Assembly (NCBI GenBank): GCA_964450355.1
Contig: CAYVDH010000013.1
Span: 1 to 35,714 of the forward strand
Direction: 5' to 3'
Origin: CAYVDH01 sp964450355
GTDB lineage: Bacteria; Bacteroidota; Bacteroidia; NS11-12g; UBA955
DNA length: 35,714 nucleotides
Shown here in pieces: positions 15,139-23,764 of the stretch (position 1 is the stretch's first letter; each line of letters begins with the position of its first letter). The translations under genes and the position numbers were made by a program. Under the pieces are notes generated by a model. The model was not told the origin of the DNA. It made no database searches and worked only from the letters and a program-made list of their open reading frames with translations.

Positions 15139-16231
15139 ATGAACAACGATCAATTAAAAGATTTAAGAGGCCGAGTAGAGGCTTTGAGGAGGTATCTTTG
15201 ACATCGAACAAAAATTAGCTTTAATAGCAGATGAAGAGTCACAAACCCTTGACCCAACTTTCTGGGATGACTCAAAAAAAGCTGAAAAACACCTTAAAAA
15301 AATTAAAGAAAAAAAATACTGGACCGATGCTTTCTCCAGTATGGAATCAAGTTTAAACGATTTAGAGGTTCTGAAAGAATTTTGCGATGCTGATGAAATA
15401 ACCGAAGACGACTTGGATGAGGCATACAAAAAGACCCTTGCTGAAATCGAAGATATAGAAATGAAAAACATGCTGCGAAGCGAGGAAGATCGCTTAGGAG
15501 CCATATTAACTATCAACAGTGGTGCAGGTGGTACAGAAAGTTGTGATTGGGCAGAAATGCTATCCAGAATGTACATCATGTGGGGTGAAAAAAACGGTTA
15601 CAAAATCACTGAAATAGACAAACAATATGGTGATGTAGCTGGCATTAAATCCATCACACTTGAATATGAAGGCAATTTCCCTTATGGTTTTTTAAAAGGT
15701 GAAAGCGGAGTTCATCGCATGGTTAGGATTTCTCCATTTGATAGCAATGCCCGAAGACATACCTCTTTTGCCAGTGTTTACACCTATCCTATGATAGACG
15801 AAGACATTGTTATAGAAATCAATCCTGCTGATGTTGAACTCCAAACTAGCCGAAGTGGCGGAGCTGGTGGTCAGAATGTAAACAAAGTTGAAACTAAAGT
15901 TCAATTAACTCATAAACCAACAGGCATTGTAGTAGTGTGTCAAAAAGCCAGATCACAAAATGAAAACAGAGAATTGGCAATGCAAATGCTAAAGTCTCAA
16001 TTGTATGAAATGGAACTTCGTAAAAGAAATGAAGCTAAAGATGCCATTGAAGCCAGTAAAATGAAAATAGAATGGGGTTCTCAAATCAGGAACTATGTAT
16101 TTCATCCTTATAAATTAGTGAAAGATGTAAGAACTGGTGTAGAAACTAGCAATGTACAAGCAGTGATGGATGGATACATTGATGATTTTATCAAAGGTTA
16201 CTTAATGGCGACAAGTGTGAGCAACAACTAA
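15139..16231 (+). CDS. prfB: Peptide chain release factor 2, with programmed +1 frameshift
   Basis: RF2 recognises UGA and UAA and triggers peptide release. The gene starts at ATG 15139 and reads 20 codons (MNNDQLKDLRGRVEALRRYL) to an in-frame TGA at 15199-15201. A +1 shift at CTT-TGA-C continues in the frame starting GAC 15200, giving 363 residues, the normal RF2 length. The internal AGGAGG at 15187-15192 is spaced three bases before CTT exactly as in the classical site. Downstream features are complete: the stop-codon recognition motif SPF in RISPFDSNARRH, the catalytic GGQ (about 243-245) and the conserved C-terminal region. Without the shift only a product from 15341 or a 20-residue peptide would be annotated. 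Low RF2 levels favour the shift, giving autoregulation. Confidence 0.95.
15187..15202 (+). promoter_or_regulatory. prfB programmed frameshift signal
   Basis: AGGAGG, three-base spacer TAT, slippery CTT, stop TGA, then C. This is a canonical RF2 autoregulatory frameshift site. The Shine-Dalgarno-like element is notable because the other genes here show none. Confidence 0.95.
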
Positions 16232-16255
16232 CTAAAAACTTAAAAAATATTTATA

Positions 16256-16263
16256 TAAATTTG
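16256..16263 (+). promoter_or_regulatory. Bacteroidota -7 element TAAATTTG
   Basis: TAnnTTTG ending 4 bases before the ATG at 16268. A leaderless mRNA is likely. Confidence 0.6.
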
Positions 16264-16267
16264 TAAC

Positions 16268-16771
16268 ATGAAAAAAATTGTATTTTTTAGCCTTGCTCTC
16301 TTTTTATTCTCTTGTACTGACAATAAATCCAAATGGATTCAAAACATTAAAAACTTAGAATCTGATAAAAACTACGCCAACAGTGACTCTTTAATACATA
16401 CATACATCCAATTTGCTGAAAAATTCAAAGATGATAAATTTGCCATCAACTATTTATTCAAAGCCGCTGAATTGCAAGTAAAACAACAAAAATTCAATGA
16501 TGGCGCTAAATTGTATGTAAACATTACCGAAACATATCCCGATAGCTCCTTATCTACCGAAGCTATGTTCAGAGCCGCTAATATTTACCAAATGATTGAT
16601 GAAAAAAATAAGTGTAAAATTTTATACAATAAATTTTTAGAAAAATACCCAAACAACGAAAGAAACGAAGAAATTAAATTAATTTTAGAAACTATAGATT
16701 TGCCAAAACATATACAAGATAGTATTTTTATGGACAGAATCTTAAAAAAGAATCCTGACTTACTTCAATAA
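16268..16771 (+). CDS. TPR-like lipoprotein
   Basis: The 167-residue protein has a short lipoprotein signal with lipobox LFSC (C16), so it is predicted to be membrane-anchored in the periplasm or on the surface. The mature part is helical, with TPR-like helix pairs. Clear ones are around 60-95 (YLFKAAELQVKQQKFNDGAKLY) and 95-135 (TEAMFRAANIYQMIDEKNKCKILYNKFLEKYPN). The pattern, including the YP-type turn, resembles the repeat unit of BamD/YbgF-type proteins, but at this size it is shorter than BamD and should not be called that. It is convergent with the TrkA-type gene with a 3-base gap. Confidence 0.78.
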   Translation: MKKIVFFSLALFLFSCTDNKSKWIQNIKNLESDKNYANSDSLIHTYIQFAEKFKDDKFAINYLFKAAELQVKQQKFNDGAKLYVNITETYPDSSLSTEAMFRAANIYQMIDEKNKCKILYNKFLEKYPNNERNEEIKLILETIDLPKHIQDSIFMDRILKKNPDLLQ

Positions 16772-16774
16772 ACT

Positions 16775-17470
16775 CTATTTATTTAATTGAATAAATCTTT
16801 CAATGTCTATTTCTTTTCCTAGAACAATGATTTCGTCATTTTCATAAATGGCAGTAGTTGGTTGAACTACCCCTAATAAATGCCTTTCCTTATCAATACT
16901 GCCTTTTTTATCTACATCGTAGATTCTTTTGACAGTAATTAAACTCAAATTGTATTTTACTTCAAACTCTATTTCTTTTACAGTTTTGTTTAACACCCCT
17001 TTAGGAGCAATTATTTCAGCTATCTCAAAACCATCTGGTAATTGCAACACGGTCTTCACACTAGGATGTATTAATCTCTCAGCCACCAAAATACCTACTT
17101 CTTCTTCGGGTGAAAGAATTTCTACTACACCTAGCTTTTCCAATATCATTTTTTGATGAGCACTTCCAGCTCTAGCAATAATTCTTTTCACTTTAAGCTC
17201 CATTAAATTCACTACACTGAGCATTAGCGATTCAAAATTCTCGCCTATGGCAACAACCACTGCATCCATTTCATCTATTTTAAGATTTCTTAACACTTTT
17301 AAGTCGGTAGCATCAGCGCAAACAGAGTGAGCTACTTCATCTTTTAATAAATCTACCTTGTCTAAATTCTCGTCAAGAGCTACTACTTCAGCGCCTCTTC
17401 GAGATAGTTGTCTAACAATTTTACTCCCAAATCTGCCTAATCCTATAACAGCAAAACGTGCATTAATCAT
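16775..17470 (-). CDS. TrkA/KtrA-type potassium channel regulatory protein (RCK domains)
   Basis: This cytosolic ring-forming subunit gates a membrane K+ transporter in response to NAD(H) or ATP. The 231 residues contain an RCK_N Rossmann fold with GLGRFG (10-15), an acidic residue D34 at the end of strand 2 suggesting NAD binding, and DATD about 20 residues later. An RCK_C domain follows from about residue 140 (ILNKTVKEIEF...LITVKR...IYENDEIIVLG). A single N/C pair matches KtrA or single-domain TrkA. No TrkH or KtrB partner is in the window. It overlaps the uridine kinase gene by 8 bases, so the two are translationally coupled. Confidence 0.88.
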   Translation of the reverse strand: MINARFAVIGLGRFGSKIVRQLSRRGAEVVALDENLDKVDLLKDEVAHSVCADATDLKVLRNLKIDEMDAVVVAIGENFESLMLSVVNLMELKVKRIIARAGSAHQKMILEKLGVVEILSPEEEVGILVAERLIHPSVKTVLQLPDGFEIAEIIAPKGVLNKTVKEIEFEVKYNLSLITVKRIYDVDKKGSIDKERHLLGVVQPTTAIYENDEIIVLGKEIDIERFIQLNK

Positions 17471-18077
17471 GCTTCAAAATTAATTGGTTTAATGATTTAA
17501 TCAAATCTTTTATTGAATTTTTGTTGTTACCATCGTTTACAAAAACAAAATCAACTTTAGATTTAAATGGCAATATGTATTTTTCATAACTTGGCAACAC
17601 ATGATTATTCCATTGATATGCAACCATTTCAACAGTTAAATTTCTATCAGTAATATCCCTTTGAATTCGCCTTTTATAGGTTAAATTAATTTCAGCATCT
17701 ATAAAAACAGAATAATCTACCAGCTCATTTAATTCAGGATAATAACATGCAAAAATTCCTTCAACAATCAATAAAGGCTTTGGCTCTAAGTTCATGTATT
17801 CAACACCTTTAGTGGGATTATTAAATTGGTAAATGGGGAATACCAATGTATTGCCATTCTTTAAATGCAGAATGTCTTTAATTAGTTTTAAATGATCTAT
17901 AGCAGATGGTAAATCAAAATTTTCAACTCCATTGATGTCCTTTTCTTGTTCTTCAATTTTTTTGTAATAATTATCTATTGATAATACCGAAACCATTGAA
18001 CCCATTTGTTCCTTGATTTGGTTTAAAACATACGTTTTCCCAGAACCACTCATCCCTGTCAATCCAACAATTTTCAC
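17463..18077 (-). CDS. udk: Uridine kinase
   Basis: It phosphorylates uridine and cytidine to UMP and CMP in pyrimidine salvage. The 204 residues show the P-loop GMSGSGKT (8-15) and SIDNYYKK with FDLPSAID (the nucleoside-binding region). PIYQF...NPTKG, LLIVEGIFACYYPEL and the Arg-rich lid RRIQRDITDRN follow. This is the PRK/uridine kinase layout at the family's usual length. The start is GTG at 18077. The promoter octamer ends 4 bases before it, which supports this start and a leaderless mRNA. It forms a two-gene unit with the TrkA-type gene. Confidence 0.9.
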   Translation of the reverse strand: MKIVGLTGMSGSGKTYVLNQIKEQMGSMVSVLSIDNYYKKIEEQEKDINGVENFDLPSAIDHLKLIKDILHLKNGNTLVFPIYQFNNPTKGVEYMNLEPKPLLIVEGIFACYYPELNELVDYSVFIDAEINLTYKRRIQRDITDRNLTVEMVAYQWNNHVLPSYEKYILPFKSKVDFVFVNDGNNKNSIKDLIKSLNQLILKHD

Positions 18078-18081
18078 CTAA

Positions 18082-18089
18082 CAAATTTA
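18082..18089 (-). promoter_or_regulatory. Bacteroidota -7 element TAAATTTG
   Basis: Minus-strand TAnnTTTG, 4 bases before the GTG start of the uridine kinase gene. Confidence 0.6.
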
Positions 18090-18225
18090 AAAAATAATTT
18101 CAATATCTTTTTAAAAAAGCATTTTGTTAATATCTCAATTTCTTTACAAACTTCATTCTATTCGATTTTAAGTTTAAAATTTCTGAAAATCAACACTTTT
18201 TATTTTTTTTAATTCTATACTTTAT

Positions 18226-18233
18226 TATTTTTG
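18226..18233 (+). promoter_or_regulatory. Bacteroidota -7 element TATTTTTG
   Basis: TAnnTTTG ending 7 bases before the GTG at 18241. It should drive the four-gene unit 18241-22498. Confidence 0.58.
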
Positions 18234-18240
18234 TGTAATT

Positions 18241-19068
18241 GTGGTTCGGTTTAAATCTTTACTATTAATTACTTTAATTTGGGTCGATATAAATGTATTT
18301 GCCCAAAATGACTTATTGCAATTAGGTGCAGAAAATCTTTCTATGGGCAACTCCTATTTGTTTCAAGAAAATGCATTTTCTGGCAAAAGAAATCCTTATA
18401 CTATCCCCTATTTGAAAAGAAAACAAATAGGCATTTCAGTTCAAAACAACTATTTATTAAAAGAATTAAGCTCAGGTTTAATCTCATTAGCAGTACCAAT
18501 TAAACAATTTGGTTTTGGCTTACATTTTCAACATTTTGGATCTAACAATTACAACATTCAAACAATTGGAATGAGTTCTGCAATTCAAATCAATAAACAA
18601 TTTTCTTTTGGTATTGGTGCAGATTATGAAAGTCTAAATGTAAGTAATTACGGTAGAAACAATTTGATAAAAATACATGGTGGCATGATGATTAATTTAA
18701 GTAAGTCCTTGAAAATGGCTTTGCATGTTTACAATCCATTAAATAATTACAACCAACAATTAGTTACAAGTTTTAACAACGAAGAATACAGCTTTGGAAT
18801 TCAATACAAACCAAATGATGTATTCAATTTAAATATAGAATCTTACATGTTTCAGAACATCATCGATGTAAAATTTGGAGCTAATTACATTTATAAAAAA
18901 CAGTTCTTTTTTCGAGTTGGTGTCTCCGTTTACAACCCTATGTTTTCATTTGGAATTGGATTTAAATTCAAAGAAAGATCAAATATAGACTTGGCATCTT
19001 CTGTTCATCCTAGACTTGGAGTAGTTAATAATTTTACATATTCATATGAAATGGGCAAAGAACTTTAG
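18241..19068 (+). CDS. Outer-membrane beta-barrel-like protein
   Basis: The 275-residue protein starts at GTG and has a signal peptide (1 to about 22, ending INVFAQ). The mature part is a series of amphipathic beta strands with alternating aromatics (GFGLHFQHFG, SFGIGADYES, FRVGVSVYNP, FSFGIGFKFKE), typical of a Bacteroidota outer-membrane barrel related in appearance to PorV/PorP-type proteins. The exact family is not identified. Its 3' end overlaps the next gene by 23 bases, which also encodes an outer-membrane protein, so the two probably work or assemble together. Confidence 0.72.
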   Translation: MVRFKSLLLITLIWVDINVFAQNDLLQLGAENLSMGNSYLFQENAFSGKRNPYTIPYLKRKQIGISVQNNYLLKELSSGLISLAVPIKQFGFGLHFQHFGSNNYNIQTIGMSSAIQINKQFSFGIGADYESLNVSNYGRNNLIKIHGGMMINLSKSLKMALHVYNPLNNYNQQLVTSFNNEEYSFGIQYKPNDVFNLNIESYMFQNIIDVKFGANYIYKKQFFFRVGVSVYNPMFSFGIGFKFKERSNIDLASSVHPRLGVVNNFTYSYEMGKEL

Positions 19069-21076
19069 TGTCATTTTATTGCTATTTATTATTTGCCCCT
19101 ATTTAAATGCACAAAATGAAGACAACATTATTCTACTAGAAAAATACATTGAAAATACCGAAAGTATAAGTGATTATAGCGAATTACATTTTCAACTTGA
19201 GCAGCTCATCAATCACCCTGTCAATTTAAATGATAATGATTTTACTGAATTAAATAAAATCCCATTGATAACACCAATGTTAATTGACAATTTATTGTTT
19301 CACAGAAAACAATATGGCGACCTAAAATCCATTTATGAATTACAAACAATTGAAGGTTTTAGTTTAGAATACATCCATGCAATTCTGCCTTTTGTTACGG
19401 TCATAAAAAACGAACATTTTTCTCATTTATTTTCAAAATCAAATCATGAATTAAACCATGAACTTTTAATCCTATCACAAAGAAAATTCCCAAAATCTAT
19501 TGGTTATAATTTACCTGATTCTAATATTAATTCATTCAAAGGAAGCCCTGAAAGAGTCCTAATTCGTTACAAAGCGCGACTAAATGATTATTGGCAATTG
19601 TCATTGAATGCTGAAAAAGATGCAGGTGAACAATTTAACTTAAATGGTGTTTTCATTTCAAGTAATCTGGTTTTAAATAACTATAAAAAAATAAAACAAT
19701 TGATCATTGGCGATTTTCAAGCTAATTTTGGACAAGGACTCACTTTTTCAAATGGAATGGCATTTGGCAAATCCCCTAATTCAATCAATATTTGTAGATT
19801 TAATGATGGAATCAAAGCATACAGAGGTCTAAATGAAAACAATTTTTTGAGAGGAATAGCAATTCAAAATGTTTGGAATAAACATGTGAATTCTACGTTG
19901 TTTTTATCAAATAAAAAAATGAATGCAAACCAAATGATGGACAGTTTGTATAATTCAGGTTTTTCATCCTTAGCCAATACAGGGTTATACAGAAACCAAA
20001 CTGAATTGAATGGTAAAGATAACATAGAAGCTTTTACCACTGGAGCAAATATTAATTATAGAAAAAACTTATTTTCCTTTGGTATAACATCAGTTTACAC
20101 GAAATACAATATCAATAAAACCATTGATAGCTCAAAGCCATATCAACTATATTATCCCAATGGCAAAGCATTTATTAACCATGGTCTTAATTTTAATTAC
20201 ACAATAAAAAATGTTTTGTTTTTTGGAGAATTAACTTATTTCCAAATCCCAAATTCATTGTCAGGAATTTCTGGAATTATAGCTTCTATTAGCAAAGAAA
20301 TTGATATTTCAATTTTGTACAGAAATTACAACAAAAAAGCGACACCAATTTCCTCTAATGCATTCGGTGAATCATCAAGAAATAGCAACGAAAATGGCAT
20401 TTATATGGGCATTTGCATTCAACCAATTAAAAACCATAAAATCAATGCCTACTTTGACCATTATCAATTTCCATGGTTGAGATATTTGGTGAATGCTCCT
20501 TCTACTGGTAAGGATTTATTAATAGAATGGCAATACAATAAAAGAAAAAGTTTTCAATGGTATATCAGATATAAAAATGAAGAAAAACAAAAAAACAAAA
20601 GTGAAACTAGTATTTATGACCCAATAATAACTAACCAAAGACAAAGCCTTAGGTTTAATATTTCAAGCAATTTAAATGAAAAAATCAGTGTTCAAAACAG
20701 ATTAGAAATCGTGCAATTCAATGAAAAATTCAAGGGAAATGTCAGAGGTTATTCCTTGTTCCAAGACATTAAAGTTAATTTTTCAAAAAAAATAAAACTA
20801 ATCGCTCGTTGGATGGTTTTTAATGTTGATGAATATGACGCAAGAATTTATGCATACGAAAACGATGTGTTGTATTCTTATTCAGTACCTTTGTTTCAAA
20901 ATATAGGTCAAAGATATTATCTAATGGGTAAAATTAAATGTTTTAAAAATTTTGATTTATGGGTGAGAATAGCTCATACCAACTACAAAAATATCAATCA
21001 GATTGGAAGCAATTACGATACAATTAAAAACAATTACATCACCGAATTGAAAACACAAATAAAATGGACTTTTTAA
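19046..21076 (+). CDS. Helix-hairpin-helix domain plus outer-membrane beta-barrel protein
   Basis: The 676-residue protein has a signal peptide (1 to about 22, ending YLNAQ). Residues about 57-118 contain two helix-hairpin-helix motifs of ComEA type (VNLNDNDFTELNKIPLITPMLIDNL, then LKSIYELQTIEGFSLEYIHAILPFV). The remaining 550 residues are beta-strand-rich with many aromatics and end in a membrane-strand-like ...TQIKWTF with terminal Phe, as in outer-membrane barrels. A periplasmic DNA-type HHH attached to a barrel is a recurrent but functionally unexplained Bacteroidota architecture. It starts inside the preceding barrel gene (ATG 19046) and is followed one base later by pdxJ. Confidence 0.8.
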   Translation: MKWAKNFSVILLLFIICPYLNAQNEDNIILLEKYIENTESISDYSELHFQLEQLINHPVNLNDNDFTELNKIPLITPMLIDNLLFHRKQYGDLKSIYELQTIEGFSLEYIHAILPFVTVIKNEHFSHLFSKSNHELNHELLILSQRKFPKSIGYNLPDSNINSFKGSPERVLIRYKARLNDYWQLSLNAEKDAGEQFNLNGVFISSNLVLNNYKKIKQLIIGDFQANFGQGLTFSNGMAFGKSPNSINICRFNDGIKAYRGLNENNFLRGIAIQNVWNKHVNSTLFLSNKKMNANQMMDSLYNSGFSSLANTGLYRNQTELNGKDNIEAFTTGANINYRKNLFSFGITSVYTKYNINKTIDSSKPYQLYYPNGKAFINHGLNFNYTIKNVLFFGELTYFQIPNSLSGISGIIASISKEIDISILYRNYNKKATPISSNAFGESSRNSNENGIYMGICIQPIKNHKINAYFDHYQFPWLRYLVNAPSTGKDLLIEWQYNKRKSFQWYIRYKNEEKQKNKSETSIYDPIITNQRQSLRFNISSNLNEKISVQNRLEIVQFNEKFKGNVRGYSLFQDIKVNFSKKIKLIARWMVFNVDEYDARIYAYENDVLYSYSVPLFQNIGQRYYLMGKIKCFKNFDLWVRIAHTNYKNINQIGSNYDTIKNNYITELKTQIKWTF

Positions 21077-21077
21077 C

Positions 21078-21794
21078 ATGACAAAACTAAGTGTAAACAT
21101 CAACAAATTAGCTACTTTAAGAAATGCAAGAGGAGGAAATAATCCAAACCTAATCGATTATGCTATTAAAATTCAAAAATGGGGTGCTCATGGCATCACT
21201 ATTCACCCTCGTCCTGATGAAAGGCACATCAAATTATCTGATGTCTATGAATTAAAAAAAGTAGTAACAACTGAATTCAATATAGAGGGTTATCCAAGCA
21301 ATGAATTTATTGAACTTGTACTAAAGGTAAAACCTGAACAAGTAACTTTAGTTCCAGATGCTCCAGATGTATTGACAAGCAACAATGGATGGGATTGTAA
21401 AACTCATTTAAATTTTTTAAAAAAGGTCATTAAATCATTTAAAAACGAAAACATCAGAACAAGTATTTTTTTAAATCCAGATATTGAAATGGTTAAATAT
21501 GCTAAAGAAACTGGAGCAGATAGAATTGAATTATATACAGAATATTATGCTAAAAACTATCCTTTAGATAAAGAAATGGCAATTGATAATTACATTAAAA
21601 CAGCAAATGAAGCAAATCTATTAAATTTAGATTTAAATGCTGGTCACGATTTGGATTTAAATAACCTTAAATATTTTAGCCAACACATTCCAAATTTAAA
21701 AGAAGTAAGCATTGGTCATGCTTTAATCTGTGACGCCCTTGAATTTGGCATGTCTAATGTTGTCAAAATGTATTTAAATCAATTAAAACAATGA
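21078..21794 (+). CDS. pdxJ: Pyridoxine 5'-phosphate synthase
   Basis: It closes the pyridoxine ring from 1-deoxyxylulose 5-phosphate and 3-amino-2-oxopropyl phosphate in vitamin B6 synthesis. The 238 residues match PdxJ end to end: LSVNINKLATLRNARGG, the phosphate- and substrate-binding HPRPDERHI, VTLVPDAPDVLTSNNGWD, FLNPD, RIELYTEYYA, LNAGHDLDLNNL and EVSIGHALICDAL. Only minor departures from the consensus are seen, for example GYPS where many enzymes have GNPT. The gene sits inside an operon of exported proteins, one base after the HHH-barrel gene and overlapping the next gene by 4 bases. Confidence 0.94.
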   Translation: MTKLSVNINKLATLRNARGGNNPNLIDYAIKIQKWGAHGITIHPRPDERHIKLSDVYELKKVVTTEFNIEGYPSNEFIELVLKVKPEQVTLVPDAPDVLTSNNGWDCKTHLNFLKKVIKSFKNENIRTSIFLNPDIEMVKYAKETGADRIELYTEYYAKNYPLDKEMAIDNYIKTANEANLLNLDLNAGHDLDLNNLKYFSQHIPNLKEVSIGHALICDALEFGMSNVVKMYLNQLKQ

Positions 21795-22498
21795 ACGTTT
21801 ATTCAAGTTTATTAGTGGCGTTATTGATGATAAATAATTTGTGTTATGCTCAAAATGATACGTTTTATTACAACAATCAAAACTATTGGGATTCAAGTAG
21901 AACATATCAATACCAGGCTATTTATAAAGACAGCTTTGGACAAACAAAAAGCATTGAAAAAATCACAATCAAACCTACTTCAACACTATGGACTTACGAT
22001 GTAAAACAAACTTTAGTTAATATTTTTTTAGATTTTAGTAAACATGACTCTCTAAAATTGGCATCTAACCCCCTTAATGGCAAAAACAAAAAATGGGTCC
22101 GTATATACCAAGAAGGGGTCATTGAAAATTCAGATAAAATTTGGATGCACCCAATTCGACAAAATCAATACATTCTTACAGAAATTGCCCCTTTTCCTGA
22201 ATTAAAATTTCCAGTTTTCTTAAACTCAAATTGGGAATCTACTTTATATATTTACAAAGCATTTGGTTCTTTTGAAGGGACAGTATTTTCAAAATATAGA
22301 ATTTCAAATGTTGTTCAAAAAAAATACAATTTTGGCGAAGTAAAATGTTGGGAAATTAGTTCAGAAGGAATCCATAACAAACTCGGAAACAATAAAGTTA
22401 CTTATTATTTCAATGAGTTGTATGGATTCACCGAAATGAATTATATATTTTTCAATAAAGAATCCATTGAAATCAAATTAGAAAACATAAAAATGTAA
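21791..22498 (+). CDS. Secreted protein of unknown function
   Basis: The 235-residue protein has a signal peptide (1 to about 20, ending LCYAQ). The mature chain is beta-rich with many Trp and Tyr (YYNNQNYWDSSRTYQYQA, KKWVRIYQEGV, KIWMHPIRQNQY, SNWESTLYIYKAFGSFEG, EVKCWEISSEG, YYFNELYGFTEMNY). The strand pattern recalls small periplasmic lipocalin-like or lipoprotein-carrier folds, but I recognise no family. It overlaps pdxJ by ATGA and is the last gene of the operon, converging on the Fic gene with a 1-base gap. Confidence 0.7.
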   Translation: MNVYSSLLVALLMINNLCYAQNDTFYYNNQNYWDSSRTYQYQAIYKDSFGQTKSIEKITIKPTSTLWTYDVKQTLVNIFLDFSKHDSLKLASNPLNGKNKKWVRIYQEGVIENSDKIWMHPIRQNQYILTEIAPFPELKFPVFLNSNWESTLYIYKAFGSFEGTVFSKYRISNVVQKKYNFGEVKCWEISSEGIHNKLGNNKVTYYFNELYGFTEMNYIFFNKESIEIKLENIKM

Positions 22499-22499
22499 C

Positions 22500-23552
22500 T
22501 TATTTAGTCAAGATATCAATGTATCTTTTTATGGAATCTGTTGCAGAATTGATGATAAACTCATAAAAAGCATTTTTATCTTGATCAACTTGAACTGATT
22601 CAAGAGCATTGTAATAATTTAATCTTGATTTATTATCCCCTTTAATGTTTGCAATCACATAGCTATTTTTGAGCAATATTAAGTTCATCAATAAACGAGA
22701 AGTTCTGCCATTTCCATCTATAAATGGGTGAATGGTAACAAACCTTTCACTAAATTCCGCTGCCAACAATACTGGATGAATTTTTTTGTGATTTAATTGA
22801 TACCAAATCATTAAATCTTCCATTTGTTTTGGAACTAAATATGGTTGAGGAGGCATGTGTCTGCTACCTTTAATCATCACTTGTACTTTCCTGTATCTTC
22901 CTGCATTCTCATTGTCTATGCCTTTTAAAATTAAATAATGTAATTGTAACACATCCGATTCCCTGATAATTGAATGTTTATTGATTAAATCTTTTAAATA
23001 CAGTATAGCATCTTGATGATTAATTGCCTCTAAATGCTCCCTAATGCTTTTTCCAGAAATGGTGATACCCTCATTGATTACTAAATTAGTTTCATTTAAG
23101 GTTAAAGTATTTCCCTCAATCTTATTGCTGTCATAGGTGTATTCCAATTCCAATGCTTGAACAATTTTATCGCTGTTCATATGCCTTACCTCATTTAATT
23201 GCATCTTATATTTATCTAATAAGTCCAACTTTTTATTAAGGCTTTTGGGCAACTTAACATTTGTTTTAAGGTTGTTGTATTTTATTTTCTCTTCGGCTAC
23301 TTTTAAAGCTTGTAAGGCCAATAGATCATCCCCAATTTCATAAAGAATTAATTCGCTCATCCATTCAATTAAAAGTGTATTCAAATCCATTTCTAAGGCA
23401 TCAGATAATTTAATGATTTGTTCTTTAGTTGGTTTTCTAATGCCTCCCTCCCATTTGCTAATTAAAGCTGAATCAATGTTTAATACCATAGACAAATCTT
23501 TAATTTTTAAACCCTTGGCTAATCTTGCAGTTTTAATTGTGTCTTTTAACAT
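22500..23552 (-). CDS. Fic-domain AMPylase with N-terminal HTH domain
   Basis: Fic enzymes transfer AMP (sometimes other groups) to target proteins. The 350 residues comprise an XRE-type helix-turn-helix at about 5-60 (LSMVLNIDSALISKWEGG...KPT), a linker, and a Fic domain. The core motif is HPFIDGNGRTSR (H275, D279, N281, R283, R286), complete and presumably active. The inhibitory helix motif S142-x3-E146-G147-N148 precedes the Fic core, so this is a self-inhibited class II enzyme. The upstream HPPQPY-like flap strand (HMPPQPYLVP) is also present. The HTH suggests autoregulation or DNA tethering. No antitoxin gene is adjacent, and targets are unknown. Confidence 0.9.
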   Translation of the reverse strand: MLKDTIKTARLAKGLKIKDLSMVLNIDSALISKWEGGIRKPTKEQIIKLSDALEMDLNTLLIEWMSELILYEIGDDLLALQALKVAEEKIKYNNLKTNVKLPKSLNKKLDLLDKYKMQLNEVRHMNSDKIVQALELEYTYDSNKIEGNTLTLNETNLVINEGITISGKSIREHLEAINHQDAILYLKDLINKHSIIRESDVLQLHYLILKGIDNENAGRYRKVQVMIKGSRHMPPQPYLVPKQMEDLMIWYQLNHKKIHPVLLAAEFSERFVTIHPFIDGNGRTSRLLMNLILLKNSYVIANIKGDNKSRLNYYNALESVQVDQDKNAFYEFIINSATDSIKRYIDILTK

Positions 23553-23764
23553 AAAATATTGACATTTTTTGTCCCGTCAAATTTAGTCCTTTTCTCAGAA
23601 AAATAAAAACGACTTCCCTATTTTCTTTTTTTCCTCTATTCTTACTTTGTTTTCACAAATAATAAACTCAGATTACAAGGTAACCAAAAAGCATAATTCA
23701 AGGCTAATTATTATAAACTTTTTAAACCGAAAAAAGTATAAATACCTATTAATTGAAAAATTAA
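23553..23764. other. Intergenic region between Fic gene and metal-efflux operon
   Basis: It carries the minus-strand Fic promoter. The rest is AT-rich with pyrimidine runs near 23620-23660, and no gene is seen. Confidence 0.45.
23578..23585 (-). promoter_or_regulatory. Bacteroidota -7 element TAAATTTG
   Basis: Minus-strand TAnnTTTG, 25 bases before the Fic gene start codon. Confidence 0.5.

Noticed and set aside
15163..15579. Minus-strand Ser-rich frame of 138 codons over prfB.
   Set aside because: It is antisense to the strongly conserved RF2 coding sequence, and Ser/Leu-rich translations are typical of antisense of Lys/Glu-rich genes.
16268..16771. Naming the TPR lipoprotein bamD.
   Set aside because: It has the lipobox and TPR-like pairs, but it is only 167 residues and lacks the full five-repeat layout, so a generic TPR lipoprotein call is safer.
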